64,000 nucleotides of DNA, from NCBI GenBank assembly GCA_002778195.1, contig PCDI01000005.1, forward strand, positions 1,927,690-1,991,689, written 5' to 3'. The notes beneath the pieces are model-generated. The model was not told the DNA's origin. It made no database searches and worked only from the letters and a program-made list of their open reading frames with translations. A program made the translations under genes and the position numbers. Origin of the DNA: Raffaelea ambrosiae. Taxonomy: Eukaryota; Ascomycota; Sordariomycetes; Ophiostomatales; Ophiostomataceae. Of the stretch, positions 11,572 through 23,345 are shown piece after piece; the first letter of the stretch is position 1; each line of letters begins with the position of its first letter.

Positions 11572-14500
11572 ACGAAGTTGAAAACTAACCTTACGAAGGT
11601 TTAAAAGGTTAAAGATATATTAAAACTCAACGTTAAGTCGAAAAAGAAAATAAAAAACGCGTAAGCGCTTTTATTTAGCTGAAAAAAAAAGCGCTTATCG
11701 AAGCAAAGATTAACGTACAATTATATAACCCAACTGTGGTAAAAACCGACCGAGAATATTAAACTATTATTAACTTTAATACGAAAACAAAGGTTAATAT
11801 CGTTTTATTAAAGTTTACCACGCGAGTTAAACTCTAAAAGAAGAAAAGTTAAGCCCCGCGTTTAAAAATAACGAACGGCTCAATCGTTACGTTAACGACG
11901 TTATAAAAAGTACTATTAAAGCTTACCAACTATTAAAGCCGGACTAAAGAGTTTATACGACTTTACGTAAGTATTCCGCGAATAAAAGCGGCGAGTAAAA
12001 GCCTCATCCTTTTAAAAGTAACGACTTTAAAAAATTTAACTATCGATATAATTAAAAGCAGTTAGTAGTGTTTTAATTATCACTTTAATAAGCTTATAAT
12101 TAATACACTTTATAAGTTCGTTAAAAAAACTAAAAATACTATAATCGTATACGTAATTCTTATACTCTTTAATCGTTTCGAATAAATTAAGTTTAAATAA
12201 TACTCTTTTAAAAACGAAGCAACTTTAAAACGCCGGCCCTACGATAGTATATTAATAGAGTTTATTAACTTCACTCTCGTATTTAACGAAACGAGCGCGA
12301 TTATACTATCGCTCGTTTAAAAAACGAATTACGTAATTAATTTAATTAACGAAGCGTAACCCTTTTACAAAACGATTTATCTTTTATTTAAACGAGAGTT
12401 AAAAGAGTTACGAAAGTATTTTAAAGAAAATCTATAAAACGAGCGAATTTAATTAAGTAAAAGCTTAACTAAAGTATTTATCCTCTTCGTACTTAAAAAG
12501 AACGGCTTTTTATAGCTTTACGTTAATTATTGAAGCTTTAATAAGGTTACGATTAAAAACTACTACGCTTTTTCGTTAATTTTAAAGATTTTAAACCGGA
12601 TTTTAAGCGTTAAGTACTTTATTAAACTTAATATTAAAAATATTTATTATTAAATTCGAATTAAAAAAAGAAACGAATAAAAGACGGCGTTTTATACGCG
12701 GTACGAATACTATAAATATATAGTTTTATTATTTAACTTTATAAATACGTTAACTACGTTTTAACACTACGTTTATATAGCTTTTTACGAGTTAAGTAAC
12801 GTAACGTATATTACGTATATAAATAACGTGTTAGTGTTTTTTAAAAGTTAAAACGAGTATATTAAACACGTATAAAACGTGTTTAAAAAGCTATAAAAAG
12901 TATAATTATTTATAAACCTAGTTGAATACGAATTTTACTAAAACTAAGTCGAGTTTTTAAAGTTTATTTTTTTAATACTAAAGTATAAATAAATTCAACT
13001 TAAGTAAAAGTTATCGTTATTTAAAAGTTGTTTAAAACGTATTAAAAGATTTAAGTGTTTTTAAGATTTTACAACTTTTATTAACGTTTTATTTAAAAGT
13101 ACTTTAAAATTATAACCCCGTTAAATAAACTTTTAAAAGGGATGAAAAACGAGAAGAAGCTCGAGCGAGTGCGCTTTAACGAGAGAATAATATAAGTATT
13201 TTATTAACTACGAAAGGAATTTACTCGCGCTCTTTTATTAAAGCACTTCGATTTAACGCGCCGTTTACGGTTTAAGATTAATACGTTAAAATTCGTAAAA
13301 GCGGGGATTTTATTTTAATTAAACGACGAGGGTCGTTAACACTTTATTATATTTTAGTTTCGAAAATAAAACGAGTTAGAGTTACGGTATAACACTTTTA
13401 ATTAAAAGATAATAACGATTATAAATTCCTTTAAGTATTAGCGTTAATACTTAAAGAGTAGTTAATATAAGATCGAGGTTTTATTAAACTATACTAACTT
13501 ACGTATATTTATATAATAAAAGAAGTTAAACGAAAAACAGGTTAAATAATATATATATTTTACTTCTTTTAATTTTAAAATTAAATATTAAGTTAAAAAA
13601 ACCAATCCCGTCGATAGCTTCTTTCGAAGACCGAACTATTAAGAAAAACCAAATGAAAAAAAAGAATTAAAACTACTTTTCGACTTCGAATCGCGGTTAG
13701 TGTTTGTGAAATAAATATTAGTTTCGTATATTTATTTTAATCGCGTTAAGATTAAAGCGGTTACGACTTAAAAAAAACCATCGTTTAAAACGGCTTATAT
13801 TAACTACGTAAAGGTAATACTTTAAGCGAGTAAAGAGCACGAAAACCCCTTCGTTTAGATTTAATAAATTTAAGCTTACTATTCAAATACCCTTTAGTAA
13901 TAACCTTAAAGCGGGTTATCGTTAAAGTTACGACGGCGGCTTTATTCTTTTTTAAAACAATTAGTCTTTTTAAAACTATACTAAGCTGTGTTAAGAAAGG
14001 AGAATCCGTTAACATTGAATGTAAACACGTTATTAATAGAGTTACTTTAAGCTTTATAAGTAAATAACGAGAAAACCTAATAGTTAAAAGCTTAAATCGA
14101 GACGATTACGACTACTTTTAAATACTAAAGCGTGAGGTTAAAGGGATTGCTATGATTTAAGAATCGTATTTACGTTTTAAAAAAAGAAGTAGTAAAAAGG
14201 GAGATTTTTTAAATATATTACGATAACCCTTTAACGAAATACTTTAAAAAGACCCGTATAAAAGAGTTAGTAAAAAGAAAATTCTTTTAAAAGTATATAA
14301 ATATATATATTTACGAGTACGTTAATAGTTATTTAACGTATATACGAAGAGTAGTACCGTAATATAAGCCGTATAATTAATTATAAACACTCTTTATTTT
14401 ACGAAAATCGTAATAAAAAATCTTTATAAATTTCGTAACGAGACTATTAAAAATCTATTATAAAGAATAAAACGTAAATACGATTTTAATAATCGTAAAT

Positions 14501-17500
14501 AGGTTTATAAAGATAATAAAGTTTTTTTTTATAAAAACGACGATAACGTTAAACTAGTTAATAAAGGTTTTATATATAAAAATCGAAATAAAATTTAATA
14601 TATTATACAATATTATTTTAAACCGAGGAAGCGTCTTTATTAATACGTATTAAACAACGCTTTACGTAAAGCTTTTAATTAAAAAACGCTTTTTTATAAC
14701 GTTTCACTCGTAAACCGATAATTAAACCGAGAGAATAAATTAAACGTTAAAACACTATTTACGCGCATTTATAAACGAGTTTTAAATAAACTAAGTTAAG
14801 CTTTTATTAACGGTAAAGTACGTATATAATAACGCGGTTAACGTTATAACTAATAATACGTTATTTTATTTTTTTATAAAATATTATTTAAAAATATATA
14901 TATAAATTAAAAACGACTTTATTAAAGAAAGGGTGTTTATAGTTATAACGAGATTAAAAAAGTTAAATAAAGTACGAGCTTTTATAATAAAATATTAAAA
15001 AAAAGTATAAAAAGTTTAAACGAAGTATTATAATCGTTATTATTAACTTTAAAAGTATTACGTAAAAGATTTAATATAGTTATTAATACGAAACCTTAAG
15101 TTAAAAATGCTTTATAAAAAAATAAGTTTTTACTTCGTTAGTTTATTTATAGTTTTAACTAAAGTCGGTTTATAAACATACCGTATAACACTCTTCGATT
15201 AATATAACCGACTTTATAACGTGTTTTTAATAACCTTATTAAAGCTTTAAAAAGAAAACTATAAAACGTAGTCGACGTTTTAAACTTTATTATTAAAAGA
15301 AAAACTAAACGAATAAAAAGTAAAAAAGGTGTAAGATACTCGTATAAAGAACGAAAAGCGTTTTTTCTTCGTTTAATAAACGGGGTAGTTTATAAAGTAT
15401 AACTAATAAGTGTTAAAAGACGATATAAAGCACGTATAAGAACTAGTTATAAGGTTTTAAGCTTAAAAAGTAATAAAGAAAAAGCGGAAAATAAAATAAA
15501 TTATTCTTAAGGGTAAAGCGGCTCGTAAGCGGGATCGCGGCGGTATATTAATAGTAAGTTAAAAAATTATAAAGATTTTAAACGTATTAAAGCGGCGCGA
15601 GGGCGGCTCGAGGGGCGCGCGGGCGGCTCGAGGGGCGCGCGATAATAATAAATAAAGGAAACCATTTTATAACGATTAAAGCTTAAAAGCGGTATAATAA
15701 AAGCACGTAAATAAAAAAGATAACTTAGTGTTTAAATATCGAGATTTAAAAGATTTATTTACGCGTTAATAGCGTTAATAGTTTAACGCGTGATTATAAA
15801 AGCGGCTTAAAGCCGTTTTAAAAGTTAAAAACGCGTAGTTTATTAATAGTTATACTATTAATTTTTAACGGTTAAAGATAAAACTTAGCGCGAAGCGTTA
15901 ACGAAGCGCCGTTATAAAAAGAGATAACGTAAAGAGAGTACGTATTAATATATGTTTAACTTTAATATAAACGATTATAACAACCTACGAAACGCGAGCG
16001 CGGGCTATTTACGTAGCGTAGTCGGCTTACTTTTAGATAAGAGTTAATAAAGCTCGAAAACGACTCGACGGCGGGGCGAGTGAAGAGCTTACGAGGTTAT
16101 ATACGATAGTTTCTTAAAATAGCTTAAAGCGCGATAAGTGTTAAATAAATAAAAAGAATACGCGAGTTACGAAGTATATAACCGCGTTGGTTAACGTATG
16201 CGAAAAAGCTTTAAGCTTAATATCGTTAAGTAGGTGGGTTTAAAAAAGCGCGAGGAGCGTATTAAAAGCGCGTAAAAACCTAATCGTACGATTTATATTA
16301 CCGCGAATTAGTTTAAAAACTTATATAAAAGAGTTGATAACGCGTTAACGGTGGAGCGAAAAAAAGCTAATTATATATACTTATATAAGTTTTATATATC
16401 TTTATATACTTAATACACGCTTTAACCTTATACTCGTATTTTAAATCTAACTTTAAACGGAGCGATTAAACGGTAAAAGCGCGTTAAACGTATCGATAGT
16501 AAATAAAATAATAAATTTTTAAGTTATTAAAACTTAAGTTTATTAACCGAGCGTTATTAATAAACGTAAATATAAAAACGAAAAGCGTAATAAAAGCGAT
16601 AATAACTCGATTTAAAGCGTTATCGTCTTCGTTAACGATAAGCGAGACGTAAGCGGGATTTTAAAAGTCTTCGTTATTATTATCGTTATTATCGTTATTA
16701 TTATTATTATCGTTTTCGTCGTTATCGTCGTCGTCTTTTACCTTAATAACGTAACGAAAAAAGCTCGTAAACGAGATTAAAATAAAGTTAAAAAGCGAAT
16801 ATAACACTACTCGCGAGTTATTAACGTTATAACCACGGGTTAAAAAAGTATTATAATTACGAAATAAAGTGTTTTTAATATAAAGAGCTTCGCGAGCGAG
16901 ATTTATTAAAAGAGTAAACGTAAACAAACAATCGCGTAAAGCGTTTAAAAAGCGATAAATAAACGTATTAAAACTTATTACTCCGCGGTTTAACCGCGTA
17001 ATAACGTTAGTTTATTAAAAACTAATACGTTAACTACGTTTATTAACATTGTTTATATAAAACGCGCTTTTATAAAAAGAGTTTTTATATAAAAAAGAAT
17101 TATTTATAAAAAAGTTAAAAAATATAAACATTATTTAACTAAAACGAACGCGGTTTAACGAGTTAAAAAACTAATTATTAAACGTTTATTACGAAGCGTT
17201 AAAACGATAAATAAAAGTTAACGAAAAATCATTATTATATTAAAAACTTATTATATTTTAAACTTAAAACCGTTAATAAAGAATTAACGATTTAATAACG
17301 AAGTATTTACTTAAAAAGAAAGTTAAACGAAGCGAGACGTTAAAAGCTTAAAACTAATACGCGATTTAAAAAAAAAACTAAAGATTATAAAACGTTAATA
17401 ATTCGAAGTTTATATATAATTTAAAAAAAAAAAAAAACTTAAAAAACGTAAAACGTTAATAACTTAAAGTTAAAACGTAACTTAAAGAAAAAAAAGCTAT

Positions 17501-17911
17501 TAAACTAAAGTTTAATTAAAAACCGTATAAAGAGTGAGTTAAAAACGTAAAAATAAAAATTATATTAAACGATAATTCGGTATAACGACGTTAAAACTTT
17601 ATTAAAGCGTAATAAAGTTAAAAAGAAAAAAGAAAAAAAAGTATAAAAAAAGCGACGAAAAAACTTTAATTATACTTTCTTCTCGTTTACTTAATAACGC
17701 TTAACCTTTTATTTACTTTATAAACGAAAGGAGCGATCGAGGGTTTACGAAGAAGGTGCGTAATATATTACACACCGTAACACCCGCTTTTATACTACGA
17801 AAAAGGGTTAACGTTAAGCGCGTATACGGTTAAACGCTTCGAACGTAAGAGTTTATTACTAACGAGCGTAACCGCACGCTCGAAGACGAGCTCTACGAGA
17901 GGGAGGATAGT

Positions 17912-18280
17912 TATAAAAGCATCGCGAGCCTGCTCGGATGCGTGCTCTGCGAGCAGCTTAAGCACGCGCGGACAACCTGCTTAAACACGTGTTACCTTTC
18001 AACGGGGCACGTGACGGCGTCGTTAGCGTAAGTTCGAAGCGAGGTGCGTTACAAAGCGCACGCACGGGCTTTTAAAGGTAGCGCGGAGTTAGGGCTTTGT
18101 ACGCGGCTTAAGGGCGCTGCGTATAGAGCTTTTAAGAGCTTTTAATATAAAGAGGGCTTTTTACCCCTTTTAAAAAAAGGGGATAAGATTTAGTTATATA
18201 ATTTACGAGATTTTATCTTCGTTAATGAGATACCTCTACCTTTTATAATCCTCTATTTAACTATAAGTACTACTTTAACA
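17912..18280 (+). repeat. 3' LTR of copy B (369 bp)
   Basis: Begins TATAAAAGCATCGCGAGCC (TGTAAGAGC after RIP) and ends ACTTTAACA. It aligns end to end with the LTRs at 9917, 3274 (inverted) and 20906 (inverted). It is the least degraded LTR in its centre, with several intact CpG and GC-rich words. Confidence 0.8.
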
Positions 18281-19530
18281 CTTTATTATCGAATTATCTT
18301 ACGTTAATTTAAAGTTTTATATAAAAATAAATAAAAGCGATTTAACTTTAGTTTTTTTTTATTTAAAACGTTAATAAGTATTTTAAGATAAAGCTATTAA
18401 AACAACCGTTAAACAGCTTTTTAATAAACACTCATTTATTAATTATTAAAAGCTTTTTATAAACCTTTTAAGCTTAGTTATACCGCGGGTAATTAATTTT
18501 ATAAAAGTAAATTTATAGCATTACTTAGTAGAAGCGTTATTAACGACAACTTCTTACTTTTACCCTTTTACGTTAAGACTACCTTATTAATATATTATAT
18601 ATCGTTACGTTACTAAAGGTAGATTACTTTCGTTTAAAGATATTAATAAGCATTAATGGTAGCGTAGAGACGAAGAGATTAATATTACGAGCTTTCGACA
18701 TCTTCGAGAGTTAAAGCTGATACGCGGTAAAGGACGGCCGAAAGAGAGCGTCACTTATTAAAAAAACACCGGCCTCACCGGTATACGTAGAGACCGCTTT
18801 TATTTCGAACACGCTCGAGAGCTTACGAAGGCTTAGTTTTAATCGGTATCGGCGGACTGCTTTGCTATATAGCTCTCTCTCAAACTAGCAAAAGCAGCAG
18901 TAGCGGTAGAAGCAGAGGTAGGAGTAAGAGTATTAAAAGTAAGGACGGGAGTAGAGGTAAGGACGGGAGTAGAAGTAAAGGCAAGAGTAAAAGTAAGAAC
19001 GAAAGCAGAAGTAAAAGCAAGAGTAAAAGCAAAAACGAGAACAAAAGCAAAAGCAAAAGTAGAGATAGGAGTAAAGGCAGAGACGAGAGCAGAAGCAGAG
19101 GTAGAAGCAGAGGCAGGAGCAGAGGTAAGGACGAGAGTAAAAGCAAAGACGGGAGTAGAAACAGGTTGGGAGTACGACGACGTTCAACCGTTAACGACCT
19201 TAACACCACGTGCTTATAGTAAGCGGACTGCTTTATTAGAGGATGTTATTAGTAACTGCGAGGACTATCAAATTAGCCCTGAATTTGAGTGTAGTTTAGA
19301 TAAACAGCTGCGCGAAGCGCAGTAAGAAGAAATAATTACTATATAAACAAAAACAAACTTACTCAAAATGCACTTTGATTTATATATATACCTTTATTTA
19401 TTATATATATCTTTTAAGCTTATTTATCGTCCCCCTATCGCACCCCCCCTTTACCTTATTACACCCCCCCTTTAACGCTAAAAATCGCGGCACTTTAGTT
19501 AAATAATGATAACACTATAAAGCCTCTTTT
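18281..19530. other. Unassigned 1.25-kb segment between copy B and the resumed copy R
   Basis: It does not match the internal sequence of copies A, B or R by eye. It lies between the 3' end of B's LTR and the point where R resumes, so a simple insertion of B does not explain it. It contains a purine-rich minisatellite, a less RIP-like stretch around 18,700-18,850, and two CCCCCCTTTA-type runs near 19,430-19,480. No gene is visible. It may be a second insertion or foreign filler. Confidence 0.5.
18887..19162 (+). repeat. Purine-rich hexamer minisatellite
   Basis: About 275 bp of imperfect 6-bp units of the type AGYARR (variants such as AGCAGA, AGTAAA, GGTAGG). One strand is almost purely purine with a C or T every sixth base. 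Long ORFs on the opposite strand (Leu/Pro/Ser-rich and Cys/Tyr/Phe-rich) are frames of this repeat, not genes. Confidence 0.9.
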
Positions 19531-21273
19531 AAATAAAAGCGTTTACGCGTTTTTTACTTTCTTTTTTAACTCGGCGTCGAACTTCGATATACTTTTAACC
19601 TTTTAAACTTTCGTAAGGTTAACTTTCGGCTTCGTGTACTTTAATACGATATACTCTTTTTCTTCGTAATTATAACACGTAATACTTAACCTTTTATTCG
19701 TTTTCTTTTTAAACTTCTCTTTTTTTTTTCTCTTTTAAACCGCTTTTAAAACGCGGGTTATTCGCGCTTTTAAAAGTGTTTTACTATCTCTTTTTTAAGT
19801 TACTTCGCAGCTTTTCGTTTTTCAACTTTTTTTTCTTTACGTACTACTTTTAATAGTTCTTTATACGAGTAATAAAAGTGTTAAAATTAATAAATTAATA
19901 GTTAAAGCTAACCGTTAATAATTATCGTAAGTTTTTTTATAACTCGAAATAAAAAGTTTTCTTTTAATAATATTTAAAAAAAGCTTTTATTTTTAATTTA
20001 AAAGATTAAAAGTAAAAAAAAAATTCGATTAAACTTTAATTCTCGTTTTAAACCGCTTTTTAATATTATTAATAAACGATTAACGACGAGTCTTCGCTTT
20101 TAAAAAAAAACATTATTATTCATTTTTTAAAATAAGTTTATAACTTCTTTACTCATTAAATTTCCTTTTTTAAACTTAAGTTAATTAAATATTACTTTTA
20201 TTAGTTTTAAAAAATAATATTAAACTAAAATATAACTATTAATACGCGTTTTTTTAAATCGTAAAAACGTTATAAAATAACCTTAAACCCGTTTTTTATT
20301 ACTTTAACTTACGTATTTTATTATATAAAAATAAACTTATTTATAAATTTATTAAAAATTAAGATTTTTATATTAATCTCGTTATTATAATTATTTTCGT
20401 TATAGTTTTTACTTTTATTAACTTTTAAATTAAACGTTAATAAATAAATTATATTATAAAAAGTTAATTTATAATAATCTTTAATACTCGCTCGCGTTTT
20501 ATTATACGCGTTTATTAACTTTAAACTATTTTTTATTATTAATATTTAAATCGTTTAAAGTTATAAAGTTTATTATTTAGTTTATAAAAACTCGGCTTTA
20601 ATATTATAAATCTATTTAACGAATATTAATTACTCTTTTATTTATTTAAGCTCGTAACGAGTTTAAACTATAACGAGTTTATCGTTTTTAACGACTTTTT
20701 AAACTAACGTAATTATTAATAACGTTTTATTATTAAGTTAATTCTCGCTTTAACTACTCTTTTTTTAATATTAAAAAATATAATCGTTATTAATAAAAAG
20801 TTTTTACTAATAACCGTTATTATCGTTTACTCTCGTTTTTATTATCTCACACTCGATATTATCTTTTTTAATCCTTTAAATAACTTTAAATAAAAGATTT
20901 AAAAATGTTAAAATAGTATTTATAATTAAATAAAAGATTATAAAAAGTAAAAGTATTTTATTAACAAAGGTAAGATCTCGTAGATTATATAACTAAATCT
21001 TATTCCCTTTTTTAAAAAAGGTAAAAAGCTTTCGTTATATCGAAAGCTCTTAAAAGCCTTATGCGCGGCGCTTTTAAGCCGCGTACGAAGCTTTAGCTCC
21101 GCGCCACCCTTAAAAGCCCGTGCGTGCGCTTCGTAACGCACCTCGCTTCGGGCTTACGCTAACGGCGCCGTTACGTGCCCCGTTGAGAGGTGGCACGTGT
21201 TTGGGCAGGTCGCTCGCACGTGTTTAGGCTGCTCGCAAGGCACGTATTCGAGCAGGCTCGCGATGCTCTTACA
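19531..21273 (-). mobile_element. LTR retrotransposon copy R, right part (gag and 5' LTR)
   Basis: Reverse complement of copy B from about 11,680 back to its 5' LTR. On the minus strand at 19636-19677 the gag zinc knuckle reads C-Y-N-Y-E-E-K-E-Y-I-V-L-K-Y: first Cys intact, remaining Cys/His codons changed to Tyr. The following residues T-K-P-K-V look like ordinary gag. Together with 3274-9916 this makes an element of about 8,386 bp, close to copy B (8,364 bp). Confidence 0.8.
20906..21273 (-). repeat. 5' LTR of copy R (368 bp)
   Basis: Plus-strand ends TGTTAAAATAG and CGATGCTCTTACA, i.e. TGTAAGAGCATCG... on the element strand. This is the best preserved LTR start in the window (TGTAAGAGC unmutated) and was used to infer the start of the others. 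Confidence 0.8.
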
Positions 21274-21450
21274 GTTAAAAACTTATTATTTTAAACTTAA
21301 AACTATTAACGAAAAACTAGCGACTTAATAACGAGGTATTTATTTAAAAAGTTAAACATATTAATGAAATGAAAAAACGTACGAAAAAAAAGATAAAACC
21401 AGGTTTCGTTAAATGTAAAGATTTATCAATTAATTTAAGTATTTATCGGA
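21274..21450 (+). mobile_element. Retrotransposon fragment D
   Basis: Immediately beyond the LTR of R, about 100 bp match the internal region of the same family near 2,490-2,590 (copy A) and 17,240-17,330 (copy B), in forward orientation. It then fades into unique sequence. No target duplication of R could be matched between 3269-3273 and 21274-21278, so the original insertion site is rearranged or too mutated. Confidence 0.55.
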
Positions 21451-23345
21451 ATAATCTACCCGACTTGTAACTAAGCGCATTGCACAGTAACAGTTAAGCC
21501 TTAACCCCTCTGCTAGCATGAATGCCTCGGATCGTACCCTCGGTCATAACAAGCTGGTATATTTTAAACGTTAGAACGTTTTTATAATGGCTTTGATTAT
21601 CAAACGTGTTTTTAATAAAATAAAAGTCAAGGTGCGACCCGAGACGAGCACTCTGCAGACGCTGGCTGCTGTCTCTGGACGGGGAGGTCTGGTCTTTCAG
21701 CAGTAGGACTGCACCCGTGTCCTGGGGCTACCGCAAACCAGAGAACGGGAACAGCCTAGAGAACAAGAAGACTGAAGCAGCCCTTCGCCGCGCTGTCAAG
21801 GAGGAGCACGCGCGTCTCTTGACCGAAGCCTTTGGCAACATTCGGCGACATTCCCATTCTCTGGTTGTCCCGCGGCTGCGCGTGGCTGTCTGCAACAACG
21901 ACAGCACATTGACCCTGGCCGGCGACAGCGATGCAAAGACAGACTAATTTCTGTTACACAATGCATCGGCCCGTTCGAGTATGCTCTTAAGACCTCGACT
22001 GCGCGTCTGGAACGAGGGCCGAGTGCATGTTCCGCATGGCCATGGCGGCCCTGAAGGCATCCGGGCTCTCAGTCGACGGCGAGTTGGACGTCTTCCGCGG
22101 ACAAGTCACCTGCTGTCTGACGAGCAAGCTATTTCTGGTCACGGTCCCTTGCAGTGGCGACATCTTCCCTTCCAACCTCGCAGGCTTGCTATCTTTGCCG
22201 TACCCCTGGACGACCGTCTTTAGACGGCCCAAGATGCTCCGGATCAGCGTGTCATCACCGCGCTACTCATATTCCATGGCGGGCCGTCCGTCCGCCTATG
22301 ATACTGAAAACGAGTGGGCTAGCAGAGACGGCACCATCAGGCATACGCCGAGACAGCCCTCCCACGAGCTGCTGACCGATCTGTGCCGCCGGATGTGCAC
22401 TGACCTGCTGTTTGAGGGAATGCTGCCTTTCATGGCCGGCCTGCCTCAGCCCGAGACCGTCGGCCTGCTGAGCTATCGTTTATCTACCGAAATGGCTGTT
22501 CCCACATTGATACCACCGACAGATACAGAGAAAGAGACGGAGACAAACAAACAGAGAGGTCACCCACAAGGGAACGACGACCAGCCACCGAGTCGTCTGA
22601 AAGAGTGTAGGCTCGCAGGGCTGACCCTGGGGCCAAAGATGGACGTCTTCCGGTTTCTTAGCGCGCCCAGCCGGCGTCTCTGGTGATGAATCACGTCCGC
22701 GCCTGGCCGGGATCGTATGCAGATGTGTCCCGCTACCTCACCAACCCGAATACGCCCCTTACGTCCTACCACTTGCACGATCTGCTCGGGTTAGGTCCCT
22801 GGATGGAGGCCATTGAAAGCGGACCGGGGACAGCAACCAAAAAAACAACCCAACTAATGGCACCCCCAACTCACAGGCGAGTCTTTGTGGGACTCTTTTC
22901 ATAGGGCAATTAACTGGCCCCCCTCCCTCTCAGCACTGGTGTACCGGCCGAAAGGAGAGAGGGGGCTTGCTAATAAGAGTTTCTGGAAGTACTGGTCAGA
23001 AAGGGTGTAACGACAGAGAGCCGCCAAGCGGCCTTTTTATTTGGAATATAACGAAAAGCATTGAAAAACAGCGTTGTAAGAGCAGATTGAAAACCATCGA
23101 TATCCCGCAAGAAAAACTCCCCTTTCCTTCTGGCAAAGCCTTTGTCTTATATACACGTCTGCTCTTCAAGCAGGTAGTTTCTCCTTGTTTCACCACTGCT
23201 TCTTCTTCTTCCACCAACTCCAACTCACCATGGATGGAAATGGAGAAAGCATGGCAATGAAAAAGCATACACGCTGTGGGGATGCTGGAAGGACGAATTA
23301 TATGCACTGGAAGGACTGTCGTTCAGCTATCTCATTATCGTCACT
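21451..23345 (+). other. Transition zone; hypothetical ORF at 22027-22686
   Basis: Base composition switches within about 200 bp from RIP-like AT-rich to ordinary GC content. One uninterrupted plus-strand frame of 219 codons starts with ATG at 22027 and ends at 22686. Shorter open stretches flank it at 21717-21947 and 22683-22904 in other frames. I recognise no family. The C-terminal part of the 219-aa frame is polar and Pro/Thr-rich, with no clear domain. It could be a small hypothetical gene, a decayed gene split by frame breaks, or chance. A tract near 23,200 is pyrimidine-rich (TTC)n-like. Confidence 0.25.

Larger units (their letters stand above)
9917..18280 (+). mobile_element. LTR retrotransposon copy B, near full length (8,364 bp), RIP-inactivated
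   Basis: Both LTRs are present and the internal region is about 7.6 kb. The gag end carries a legible CCHC zinc-knuckle fossil at 11530-11571. About 200 bp downstream, near 11,770, is a short stretch that could be a mutated retropepsin active site (Asn where Asp-Ser/Thr-Gly would be). Order gag then protease then pol fits Ty3/gypsy-like elements, but I could not read reverse transcriptase or integrase motifs by eye through the RIP damage, so the superfamily is an inference. Stop codons are dense in all frames. The left end abuts copy R at TTAAATAAA. Confidence 0.8.

Noticed and set aside
13800..14015. 71-codon ORF on the minus strand in copy B
   Set aside because: It is antisense to the element and is one of the few chance open stretches in the RIP block; no motif recognised.
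16661..16927. 88-codon ORF on the minus strand with Asp/Asn-rich tail
   Set aside because: The tail is a trinucleotide repeat (GTTATT-type) in RIP DNA; antisense to the element.
18880..19209. ORFs of 109 and 84 codons on the minus strand, Leu/Pro-rich and Cys/Tyr-rich
   Set aside because: They are two frames of the purine hexamer minisatellite inside RIP-degraded DNA.
20938..21141. 67-codon ORF on the minus strand
   Set aside because: Lies inside the 5' LTR of copy R.
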